64,000 nt of DNA, taken from assembly GCF_014655715.1 (NCBI RefSeq), contig NZ_BNBM01000001.1:746742-810741 (forward strand), read 5' to 3'. The stretch is from Streptomyces lanatus (lineage in GTDB: Bacteria; Actinomycetota; Actinomycetes; Streptomycetales; Streptomycetaceae). Each line of letters opens with the position of its first letter. The stretch's first letter is position 1. The notes under the pieces are model-generated. The model saw only the letters and a list, made by a program, of their open reading frames with translations, was not told the origin of the DNA and ran no database searches. Positions 35,886-43,728 of this stretch are shown piece by piece. Position numbers and translations under genes: made by a program.

Positions 35886-36788
35886 TCACCCCAACGTCGC
35901 CCCAACTTCGGTCGCCTTCCCCCGCAACCAAATATGCGCCGCATCCTGCGCATGCACCGGATGCCACCACATCGCCTCCTGCACCGGCACCGCCTCGAAA
36001 GGACACGGCAGCACCCGCACCCCCGCCGCCCGCACCGCGCCCCGAGCCAGCCGTTCCTGGATCATCGCGACCCGCCGGGTGCCCTCGACCATATGGGGCA
36101 GCAACTGGAAGGTCTGCACGGACACTTCGACGCGTGGGCTGATGCCGATCATGCTGAGCTGGCGGGCGGCGGGGGCGTCGTAGGGCCGCTGATACACCGC
36201 CCACGGCAGCTGCGACAGCTGGTCGAGGGTCAGCTCGTCACCGACCTCCGGATTGTCGTCGGCGACCATGCACAGCCAACGGTCCTGGTGCAGATCGACA
36301 GCCGGGAAGCCGTCGATGATCCCGTGCGGCAGCAACAACCCGTCGACCGTACTCAGCACCGTCCCGGTGTTCTCGACCACCGCGGGCGTCGAATGCTGGA
36401 ACGTGAGCCGGATCCCGGGTGCCTCCCGGTGCAGGGCGCGGGCGAGCGCGGCGCCGAACACGGCCGCGCCGTAGTCGGAGGCGAGCAGTGTGAACTCGCG
36501 GCTCTCGGCGGCCGGGTCGAAGTCGGCCTGGCTGGCGAAGACGCGCTCCAGCAGATCGCACGCGGTGGCGCTGCGGTCCCGCAACGCGACGCCGAGCGGG
36601 GTGAGTTCGTAGGAGTTGCCGGTTCGGGCGAGGAGTTCGTCGTCGAAGTGGCGGCGCAGCCGGGACAGTGCCGCACTCATCGCCGGCTGGCTCAGCCCGA
36701 CGCGCTCACCGGCCCGCGTGACGTTGCGTTCCTCCAGCAGGGCACGCAGGGCGAGCACGAGGTTGAGGTCGAGTCGAGACAGGTTCAC
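35886..36788 (-). CDS. LysR-family regulator of the adjacent aromatic operon
   Basis: 300 residues, standard LysR length. The helix-turn-helix (residues 5-63) contains NVTRAGERVGLSQPAMSAAL; the rest is the co-inducer-binding fold, of the NodD/LinR-like branch that starts MNLSRLDLNLVLALRALLEE. GTG start. It is divergent from the seven-gene ring-cleavage operon with a 139-bp gap, the classic arrangement for a LysR activator and its target. Confidence 0.87.
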   Translation of the reverse strand: MNLSRLDLNLVLALRALLEERNVTRAGERVGLSQPAMSAALSRLRRHFDDELLARTGNSYELTPLGVALRDRSATACDLLERVFASQADFDPAAESREFTLLASDYGAAVFGAALARALHREAPGIRLTFQHSTPAVVENTGTVLSTVDGLLLPHGIIDGFPAVDLHQDRWLCMVADDNPEVGDELTLDQLSQLPWAVYQRPYDAPAARQLSMIGISPRVEVSVQTFQLLPHMVEGTRRVAMIQERLARGAVRAAGVRVLPCPFEAVPVQEAMWWHPVHAQDAAHIWLRGKATEVGATLG

Positions 36789-36846
36789 CGGTCACCACCA
36801 GAGCACAGGGCAGACAGAGCCATAAGCAGAGCCATCCAACGCACGA

Positions 36847-36870
36847 ATACTTCTCATCCACAGGATCTAT
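36847..36870. promoter_or_regulatory. Candidate LysR site in the divergent promoter
   Basis: Centre ATCC-ACA-GGAT (36856-36866) with outer ATA...TAT arms gives an imperfect dyad between the LysR gene and the ring-cleavage operon. Weak sequence support; position is apt. Confidence 0.3.
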
Positions 36871-36927
36871 TTCCGTGATCCGTCGATCGACGCCAGAGTA
36901 GACCGCAACCCAGCAGGAGGAAATCTG

Positions 36928-37911
36928 ATGGCCACGCTCGTGCAACCTGCCGGCCGGTTCGCGCTCGGCACGTTCTCCGCCCCGGACGGGGATCCGTTCC
37001 CCGGTCTCCTGGCCGAGGAACGGGTCCTCGATCTGAGCGGCGGCGCCCTGGGCTGGGCCCCGTCCGGCATACGTGCCGTACTGGAACGGTGGGAGGAGAC
37101 GCTCCCCGCCCTGCGCGCCCTGGCGGACGACGACACCCGGGACTGGCGGGCGCTGGAGGGGCTGCGGGTGCACGCCCCCGTCGAGCCCCGGCAGATCTTC
37201 CAGTCCGGTGCCAATTACCGGCAGCATGTGATCGACCTGGAGGTCGCCCACCGCTCCCCCGACGATCCGCGCACGGTGGAGGAGGCGCGGGCCGAGATCG
37301 CCGCGGTGATGGACCGGCGGGCCGCCGAGGATCTGCCGTACGTCTTCATCGGGCTGCCGAGCACCGTCGCCGGGCCGTACGACGATGTCGTCCTACCGGA
37401 CTGGGCCGAACAGCCCGACTGGGAGCTGGAGTTGGCGGCCGTGATCGGGAGGCCCGCGTACCGGGTGTCCGTCGAGGAGGCCCTGGAGTACGTCGCCGGG
37501 TACACGATCGCCAATGACCTCACCGACCGGGCCACCGTCTTCCGGCGGGACATGAAGGCCATCGGCACCGACTGGCTGCGCTGCAAGAACGCCCCGGGGT
37601 TCACCCCGCTCGGGCCCTGGCTGGTGCCCGCCGAATCCGTCGCCGACCCCGGTGATCTGCAGGTCACCCTCAGGCTCAACGGCGACACCATGCAGGACGA
37701 GTCCACCAAGGACATGCTCTTCGGCGTCGCGCGGCTGGTGTCGTACATCTCGCGGACCGCGCGGCTCCTGCCGGGTGACCTGGTGCTGACCGGCAGTCCG
37801 GCGGGCAACGGCATCCACTGGGGGCGGCTGCTGCGCGACGGCGACGTCATGGAGGGGTCGATCACGGGGCTGGGCGCGCAGCGCACGCGTTGTGTCGAGG
37901 AGACCTCATGA
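36928..37911 (+). CDS. Fumarylacetoacetate-hydrolase-family protein (first copy)
   Basis: 327 residues; ATG with AGGAGGAAA upstream. The FAH core has the metal-binding ExE in DWELELAAVIG and the conserved FQSGANYRQH block early on. FAH proteins hydrolyse acylpyruvates or tautomerise/decarboxylate ring-cleavage products. It opens an operon in which every following junction but one overlaps by 4 nt. It is longer than and clearly different from the second FAH protein in the operon. Confidence 0.87.
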   Translation: MATLVQPAGRFALGTFSAPDGDPFPGLLAEERVLDLSGGALGWAPSGIRAVLERWEETLPALRALADDDTRDWRALEGLRVHAPVEPRQIFQSGANYRQHVIDLEVAHRSPDDPRTVEEARAEIAAVMDRRAAEDLPYVFIGLPSTVAGPYDDVVLPDWAEQPDWELELAAVIGRPAYRVSVEEALEYVAGYTIANDLTDRATVFRRDMKAIGTDWLRCKNAPGFTPLGPWLVPAESVADPGDLQVTLRLNGDTMQDESTKDMLFGVARLVSYISRTARLLPGDLVLTGSPAGNGIHWGRLLRDGDVMEGSITGLGAQRTRCVEETS

Positions 37912-38873
37912 ACCCGTTGAACCGGCACGATCCCGAGGGCGCCGTCGCCGAGGCCGCCAAGGCGTACTCGAACTGGGGGCGCTGGGGCGCGGACGATGTG
38001 CTCGGCACCCTCAACTTCCTCGACGCGGCCAAGCGGCGCGTGGGTGCGGCACTCGTACGGCGCGGGGTGAGCTTCTCCCTCTCGCAGCGGTTCGACATGA
38101 ACGGGCCGCAGAAGGGCTGGCGCCGGCGCACCAATCCCGTCCACACCATGCTCGACACCGGTACCGACGCGGCCCTCGGCAATCAGGGCTTCCCGCACGG
38201 TATCGGCGGTGCCGACGACGTGATCGCGATGCCGTTGCAGTGCTCCACCCAGTGGGACGGGCTCGGGCACATCTTCGACCACGGCCACGCCTGGAACGGA
38301 CGGGCCGCCGAGAAGGTCGTCACCTCCGACGGTGACCTGGTCACCGGTATCGAGCACATGGCTCCGTACGTCGCCGGGCGCGGTGTCCTGCTGGATGTGG
38401 GCCGAGTCGTGGGCACAGACGGCGAGTTGCCCGACGGGTTCGCCGTCACCGAGGAGCATCTGACCGCGACCGCCGAGGCGCACGGAGTGCGTGTCGGCCG
38501 CGGTGACCTCGTCGTCGTACGGACCGGGCAGCTGGCCCGGGTGCGCCGCGACGGGTGGGGCGATTATGCGGGCGGGCCCGCGCCGGGGCTGTCGTTCGGC
38601 ACGGCCGGGTGGCTGCACCGTACGGAGATCGCCGCGATCGCCACCGACACCTGGGGTTTCGAGGTGCGGCCGAACGAATTCGAGAACGCCTTCCAGCCGT
38701 TGCACCAGGTCGTCATCCCCAACATGGGGCTGCTGATCGGCGAGATGTGGGACCTGGAGGAGCTCGCCGAGGACTGTGCGGCGGACGGGATCCACGAGTT
38801 CTGGCTGACCGCCGCGCCCCTGCCGATCACCGGCGCGGTCGGGTCACCCGTCAACCCGATCGCCGTCAAGTAG
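37908..38873 (+). CDS. Cyclase-family (kynurenine-formamidase-like) metal hydrolase
   Basis: 321 residues. The family signature appears as CSTQWDGLGHIFDHGH (consensus H-x-G-T-H-x-D is altered to QWDGLGHIFDHG) and later VVIPNMGLLIGEMWDLEEL. Relatives include arylformamidases and isatin hydrolase. It could open a lactam/lactone or remove a formyl group from the pathway substrate. It overlaps the FAH gene by 4 nt; the monooxygenase starts 86 bp further on. Confidence 0.8.
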   Translation: MNPLNRHDPEGAVAEAAKAYSNWGRWGADDVLGTLNFLDAAKRRVGAALVRRGVSFSLSQRFDMNGPQKGWRRRTNPVHTMLDTGTDAALGNQGFPHGIGGADDVIAMPLQCSTQWDGLGHIFDHGHAWNGRAAEKVVTSDGDLVTGIEHMAPYVAGRGVLLDVGRVVGTDGELPDGFAVTEEHLTATAEAHGVRVGRGDLVVVRTGQLARVRRDGWGDYAGGPAPGLSFGTAGWLHRTEIAAIATDTWGFEVRPNEFENAFQPLHQVVIPNMGLLIGEMWDLEELAEDCAADGIHEFWLTAAPLPITGAVGSPVNPIAVK

Positions 38874-38959
38874 CCGCATCCGCAGGCCGGCAGGCCCCAA
38901 ACCACCACCCGTCAGCCCCGCTCGCCGCCGGGTGGACCGACCTCGGGAGGGACCCCGAA

Positions 38960-40111
38960 ATGACCGACACTCCCAGCCCCCGCTCCGTCCTCGTCATCGG
39001 AGGCGGCACCTCCGGCAACAGCCTGACCGTGCTGCTCCGCCGCGCCGGGATCGCCGTCGATCTCGTCGAGGCCAGCCCGGACTGGAAGTCCGCGGCCGGC
39101 TCCGGCATCACCCTTCAGGGCAATGCCCTGCGCGTGCTGCGCGAGGTCGGTGTCCTCGACGGTATAGAGAAGGACGGCTGTGCCGTCGACGGCGTCGGGA
39201 TCCTCGCCTGTGACGGCACCGAGCTCGCCGCCCACCCGGACTTCCGGACCGGCGGCGACGACCTGCCCGCCCACATCGGCATGCAGCGGCCCCGTCTCCA
39301 GCAGCTCCTCATCGAGCAGGTGCGCGCCTCGGGTGCCGATGTCCGGCTCGGCACCAGGGCCACCGCGTTCCGGCAGGACGGTGAGGGCGTCGACGTCACT
39401 TTCTCGGACGGCACGGCCCGCCGCTACGACCTGGTCGTCGGCGCCGACGGACTGCACTCCGCGACCCGCCGCATGATCGGCATCACGGACGAACCGGAAC
39501 CCACCGGCATGGCCATCTGGCGAGCCCCCGCGCCCCGGCCGGCCGGGGTCACCCGTACCGACATGGTCTACAGCGGCCGGTGCTTCGTCGCCGGATACTG
39601 CCCGACCAGCGAGGACACGGTCTACGCCTACCTCGTCGAACCCGCCCGCGACCGGGCCGAGCTGGATCCCGACACATACGCCGACGAGATGCGACGCCTC
39701 AGCGAGGGCTACGGCGGGGCTTGGGAGGAGATACGCGCCTCGTTCACCGACCCGAAGGTCGTCAACTACGCCTGTTTCGACCGGCTTCTGGTCGAGGGCG
39801 CCTGGCATCGCGGCCGGGTCGTGCTGGTCGGTGACGCCGTCCACTGCTGTCCGCCCACTCTCGCCCAGGGTGCCGCGATGTCCCTGGAGGACGTCCTGGT
39901 CCTCGCCGAGCTGCTGACCGGCCGCGGTGACTGGGACGAGCGGCTTTTCCACGACTACCACGGCCGACGGCTTCCCCGGGTGCGCATGGTGGTCGACACC
40001 TCCGTGCAGATCGGCCGGTGGCTGCTGGACCGGGCGCCCGACCAGGAGCGCGGCAGGGACGTGGCGGCGCTGATGGACCGCACCATGACCGCGCTGAAGG
40101 AACACCCGTGA
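38960..40111 (+). CDS. FAD-dependent aromatic monooxygenase (UbiH/PHBH type)
   Basis: 383 residues. The FAD motif GGGTSG lies at residues 14-19, the DG motif is VVGADGLHSATRR, and the second FAD block is GRVVLVGDAVHCCPPTLAQG. Class A flavin monooxygenases hydroxylate, or oxidatively decarboxylate, aromatic rings with NAD(P)H. Here it would prepare the diol for the extradiol dioxygenase encoded downstream. GGGAGGG ribosome site; the stop overlaps the next GTG. Confidence 0.88.
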   Translation: MTDTPSPRSVLVIGGGTSGNSLTVLLRRAGIAVDLVEASPDWKSAAGSGITLQGNALRVLREVGVLDGIEKDGCAVDGVGILACDGTELAAHPDFRTGGDDLPAHIGMQRPRLQQLLIEQVRASGADVRLGTRATAFRQDGEGVDVTFSDGTARRYDLVVGADGLHSATRRMIGITDEPEPTGMAIWRAPAPRPAGVTRTDMVYSGRCFVAGYCPTSEDTVYAYLVEPARDRAELDPDTYADEMRRLSEGYGGAWEEIRASFTDPKVVNYACFDRLLVEGAWHRGRVVLVGDAVHCCPPTLAQGAAMSLEDVLVLAELLTGRGDWDERLFHDYHGRRLPRVRMVVDTSVQIGRWLLDRAPDQERGRDVAALMDRTMTALKEHP

Positions 40112-41124
40112 CCGCGACCCCGACGATCGACGTCCACGCCCACCTCCTCCTCCCGGAGATCGAGGAGACCGTCGCCGGACACCCCGGCCACGAGGAGGCC
40201 CGCGCCCTGGACGCCCGCCGCAACGGCCCGGCGGCCCTCGCGGTGAACGGCCCCATGGTGGCCGCACGGTTGCCGCGGCTGACGGACGTCCACGTCCGCC
40301 TGGCGGCCATGGACGCGACCGGCGTGGACATACAGCTCGTGAGCCCCTCACCCAACCACTACCACTACTGGGCGGATCCTCAACTAGCCGACGCTGTAAG
40401 CCAGTTGGCGAACGAAGGCACCGCCGCGCACTGCGCCAAGGCCCCCGACCGGCTGTACGGCCTCGGCCTCGTCCCCCTCCAGCACCCCGACCTCGCGGCC
40501 CCCCTGCTCGATCACGCTCTGGAGCAAGGGCTGCGGGGCGTCGAGATCTCCTCGCACGCGGGGGACGTGGAGCTGTCCGACCCACGCCTCGCCCCCTTCT
40601 GGGCGCGGGCCGAGCGGACCGGCGCGCTGATCTTCCTGCACCCCTTCGGCTGCACCCTCGACGCCCGTCTCGACCAGTGGTACCTGTCCAACACCGTCGG
40701 CCAGCCCACCGAGAACGCCGTCGCCCTGTCCCATCTGATCTTCTCCGGGGTCCTGGACCGCCATCCGGGACTGAAGCTGCTGGCCGCGCACGGGGGCGGC
40801 TACCTCCCCACCCACATCGGCCGCTCCGACCACGCCTGGCGGACCCGCCCCGACGCACGGGCCTGCGCCCATGAACCGAGCAGTTATCTGCGCCGGCTCT
40901 ACTTCGACTCCCTCGTCCACGACCCGTACGTACTGCGGGAGTTGATCCGCGTCGCGGGCGCAGACCGCGTCCTGCTCGGCTCCGACTTCCCCTTCGACAT
41001 GGGCACCGACGATCCGCTGGGCGCCCTGCGCGCGGCCGGTCTGCCCGACCACGACTTCCACGCGGTGCGGGGCGGCAACGCCGCCGCCCTGCTGAACCTC
41101 GCCCGAGGAGGCACCCCCCGATGA
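40108..41124 (+). CDS. Amidohydrolase-2-family decarboxylase/hydrolase (ACMSD/resorcylate decarboxylase-like)
   Basis: 338 residues, GTG start. The metal-binding start is TIDVHAHLLLPE, mid-barrel gives IFLHPFGCT, then LLAAHGGGYLPTHIGR, and the C-terminal Asp is in VLLGSDFPFDMG. Such enzymes decarboxylate aromatic acids or hydrolyse ring-cleavage products. In this operon it may act either on the hydroxylated acid before cleavage or on the muconate-type product after it. 4-nt overlaps on both sides. Confidence 0.83.
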   Translation: MTATPTIDVHAHLLLPEIEETVAGHPGHEEARALDARRNGPAALAVNGPMVAARLPRLTDVHVRLAAMDATGVDIQLVSPSPNHYHYWADPQLADAVSQLANEGTAAHCAKAPDRLYGLGLVPLQHPDLAAPLLDHALEQGLRGVEISSHAGDVELSDPRLAPFWARAERTGALIFLHPFGCTLDARLDQWYLSNTVGQPTENAVALSHLIFSGVLDRHPGLKLLAAHGGGYLPTHIGRSDHAWRTRPDARACAHEPSSYLRRLYFDSLVHDPYVLRELIRVAGADRVLLGSDFPFDMGTDDPLGALRAAGLPDHDFHAVRGGNAAALLNLARGGTPR

Positions 41125-42059
41125 CCAATCGTCTGCTCACCCACCTCCGGCACGTCGACCTCGCCGTGCCGGACTACGACAAGCAGCTCGACTTCTACGC
41201 CGGTGTCTGGGGCCTGACCAAGGTCGCCGAGGACTCCGGTATCTCCTTCCTCGCGGCGGAGGGCTCGCCCGAGCAGTACGTCGTACGGCTGCGCAAGGCC
41301 GAGGAGAAGCGGCTCGACCTCGTCTCCTACGGCGCCGGCAGCCCCGCCGATGTGGACGCTCTCGCCGAGCAACTCCTCGCCCAGGGCGTGCAGTTGATCT
41401 CACAGCCCGGGAAAGTGGACACCCCCGGCGGCGGCTACGGCTTCCGGTTCTTCGACGGTGACGGGCGCACCATCGAGGTGTCCGCCGATGTCGAGGCCCG
41501 GCAGCACCGCCGTATCGAGGAGAAGGAGGCCATCCCGGTCCGGCTGTCGCACGTCGTCCTCAACTCCCCCGATCTGAACAAGACCCGCGCCTGGTACGAG
41601 ACCCACCTCGGCTTCCGTCTCTCCGACACCCTCAGCTCGCCGCACATGGGCGAGGTCATGCACTTCATGCGGATCAGCAACCAGCACCACTCGATGGCCA
41701 TCGCCCAGTGCCCGCACACCTCCCTGCACCACATCTCCTTCGAGATGCGCGGACTGGACGAGTACATGCGCGGCTCGGGGCGGGTGATGCGGGCCGGGGC
41801 GCAGAAGATCTGGGGCCCCGGGCGGCATATGGCCGGGGACAACACCTTCACGTACTTCCTCGACCCGCACGGCAACACCGTCGAGTACACCACCGAGCTG
41901 GAGGAACTCGACGAGGACACCTGGCATCCGCACGTCTACGACTTCTCCCGGCCCGAGGTCACCGACCAGTGGGGCACGGCGAACCCGATGAACGAGCTGG
42001 TCGCCAAGGAGTCGTTCAACGACGTCGACCGGGGCGTGTTCGTCGCCCCGCCGGTGTGA
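41121..42059 (+). CDS. Extradiol (type I, VOC) ring-cleavage dioxygenase
   Basis: 312 residues with two VOC modules. Metal ligands fit His in RLSHVVLNS, His in LHHISFEMRG and Glu in NTVEYTTELEE of the C-terminal module, and the DPHGNTVEYTTE signature is complete. It is a catechol 2,3-dioxygenase-like enzyme that meta-cleaves a dihydroxy aromatic. It defines the operon as a ring-cleavage pathway. The substrate is unknown. Confidence 0.88.
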   Translation: MTNRLLTHLRHVDLAVPDYDKQLDFYAGVWGLTKVAEDSGISFLAAEGSPEQYVVRLRKAEEKRLDLVSYGAGSPADVDALAEQLLAQGVQLISQPGKVDTPGGGYGFRFFDGDGRTIEVSADVEARQHRRIEEKEAIPVRLSHVVLNSPDLNKTRAWYETHLGFRLSDTLSSPHMGEVMHFMRISNQHHSMAIAQCPHTSLHHISFEMRGLDEYMRGSGRVMRAGAQKIWGPGRHMAGDNTFTYFLDPHGNTVEYTTELEELDEDTWHPHVYDFSRPEVTDQWGTANPMNELVAKESFNDVDRGVFVAPPV

Positions 42060-42073
42060 GGGGGCGCGGACCG

Positions 42074-43000
42074 TTGCGCATCGCCAGTTACGAGTACGAG
42101 GGGCGCCGGCACTGCGGGATCGTGGAGGGCACCGTCGTCCGGGCCCTCCCGGACGGCACCTCCCCCCTCGACGCCGCCGCCACCCGCCCCGTGGGCCCGG
42201 CCGTCCCGCTGACGGACGTACGTCTGCTGCCGCCCCTCCAGCCGCCCACCGTGCGGGACTTCGTCACCTTCGAGGAGCATGTGGAGGGCGTACGGCGCTC
42301 CGTGGACGGGGCGTCGGGAGTGCCCGAGCGGTGGTACGCGGCGCCGACCTTCTACTTCGCCAACCCCTACGCGGTGTACGGCGCTCACGACGACATCCCC
42401 GTGCCGCCGGGGTCGGCGGTGCTCGACTTCGAGCTGGAGGTCGCCGCGGTGATCGGCCGCGAGGGGCGCGACCTGACGCCCGAGCGGGCGCGGGAGCACA
42501 TCCTCGGCTACACGGTCTTCAACGACTGGTCAGCCCGTGATCTCCAGTCGGCGGAGATGAAGGTGGGCCTCGGCCCCTGCAAGGGCAAGGACACGGCCAC
42601 GACGCTGGGGCCGTATCTCGTCACCGGCGACGAGTTGGAGCCGTACCGCGACGCCGACGGCTTTCTGCGGCTGGCGCTGACCGCCGAGGTCAACGGCGAG
42701 GTGGTCGGCGAGGATCTGCTGTCCCACATGAGCTGGACGTTCGAGGAGATGGTCGCCTACGCCTCGCGCGGGACCTGGGTGCGCCCCGGAGACGTCCTCG
42801 GCTCCGGGACCTGCGGCAACGGCGGTTGTCTCGCGGAGTTGTGGGGCGTGCGCGGGCGCCGGGACCCCCCGCCGCTGAAGCCCGGCGACACCGTCACGCT
42901 CACGGTGGAGGGCATCGGGTCCGTGTCCAACACCGTGGTCGGCGGCGTCGATCCGGTGCCGCTGCCGGCCGGGCGCCGACGTGGTCGGGAGCGGCCGTGA
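42074..43000 (+). CDS. Fumarylacetoacetate-hydrolase-family protein (second copy)
   Basis: 308 residues if begun at the TTG at 42074, which follows GAGGGGG by 9 nt and gives the usual family start MRIASYEYEG. A GTG at 42056, overlapping the previous stop, would add six residues. The metal site is ExE in LDFELEVAAVIGR, with FNDWSARDLQ and LGSGTCGNGGC typical of acylpyruvate hydrolases/2-hydroxyhepta-diene-dioate isomerases. It likely hydrolyses the meta-cleavage product or its decarboxylated form. Confidence 0.85.
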   Translation: MRIASYEYEGRRHCGIVEGTVVRALPDGTSPLDAAATRPVGPAVPLTDVRLLPPLQPPTVRDFVTFEEHVEGVRRSVDGASGVPERWYAAPTFYFANPYAVYGAHDDIPVPPGSAVLDFELEVAAVIGREGRDLTPERAREHILGYTVFNDWSARDLQSAEMKVGLGPCKGKDTATTLGPYLVTGDELEPYRDADGFLRLALTAEVNGEVVGEDLLSHMSWTFEEMVAYASRGTWVRPGDVLGSGTCGNGGCLAELWGVRGRRDPPPLKPGDTVTLTVEGIGSVSNTVVGGVDPVPLPAGRRRGRERP

Positions 43001-43728
43001 ATCCCCTGCGGCTCCTCGGGAAGGTCGTCGTCGTCACGGGGGCGGCCAGGGGACAGGGGGCGGCCGAGGCGGAGGCGCTCGCCCGGGAGGGTGCCCGGGT
43101 CATCGCGACGGACGTCACCGACGCCCCCGGCTGCCGGCGGCTCGACGTCACCAGCGACGAGGAGTGGGCCGAACTCGCCGCCGAGCTCGGGGAGTCGTAC
43201 GGCCAGGTCGACGGCCTGGTCAACAACGCGGGCATCACCTGGCGGGCCCGGCTCGGTGACGTACGTCCGGAGGACTTCGGCCGTGTACATGCGGTCAATG
43301 TCACCGGTCCGCTGCTCGGCATCCAGCGTCTCGCCCCGCTGATGCCGCCTGGGTCGTCCGTGGTGAACGTCGGCTCGACGGCCGCGCTCACCGGGCACTA
43401 TCCGGTGGCGTACACGGCGAGCAAGTGGGCGCTGCGGGGTCTGTCGAGGACGGCGGCGCTGGAGCTCGGACCGCGCGGGATCCGCGTCAACACCATCCAC
43501 CCCGGCTATATCGAGACCGAGATGACGGCCTCCGCTGCCCCCGCCTTCCGCGCGGCGAACATCCGCGAGACGCCGCTCGGCCGCACCGGCACGGTGGACG
43601 AGATCACCCCGCTGGTGGTGTTCCTGCTGTCCGCCGACGCGTCGTTCATCACGGGTGCGGAGATCCCGGTGGACGGGGGTCTCACCGCGCATGGCGGCGT
43701 CAAGTCCCTTTCGGATGCCGTGCGTTAA
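42997..43728 (+). CDS. Short-chain dehydrogenase/reductase
   Basis: 243 residues, GTG start overlapping the FAH stop (GTGA). NAD motif TGAARGQG (residues 14-21), NNAG at 77-80, catalytic Ser in VNVGSTAA and Tyr-x3-Lys in YTASKWA, and PGYIETEM after it. It closes the ring-cleavage operon and could oxidise an alcohol intermediate or feed substrate in. Its stop overlaps the convergent phosphatase stop. Confidence 0.87.
   Translation: MNPLRLLGKVVVVTGAARGQGAAEAEALAREGARVIATDVTDAPGCRRLDVTSDEEWAELAAELGESYGQVDGLVNNAGITWRARLGDVRPEDFGRVHAVNVTGPLLGIQRLAPLMPPGSSVVNVGSTAALTGHYPVAYTASKWALRGLSRTAALELGPRGIRVNTIHPGYIETEMTASAAPAFRAANIRETPLGRTGTVDEITPLVVFLLSADASFITGAEIPVDGGLTAHGGVKSLSDAVR

Noticed and set aside
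36928..43728. Secondary-metabolite (polyketide-tailoring) gene cluster
   Set aside because: No ketosynthase, carrier protein or NRPS module is present; the enzymes fit ring-cleavage catabolism better.
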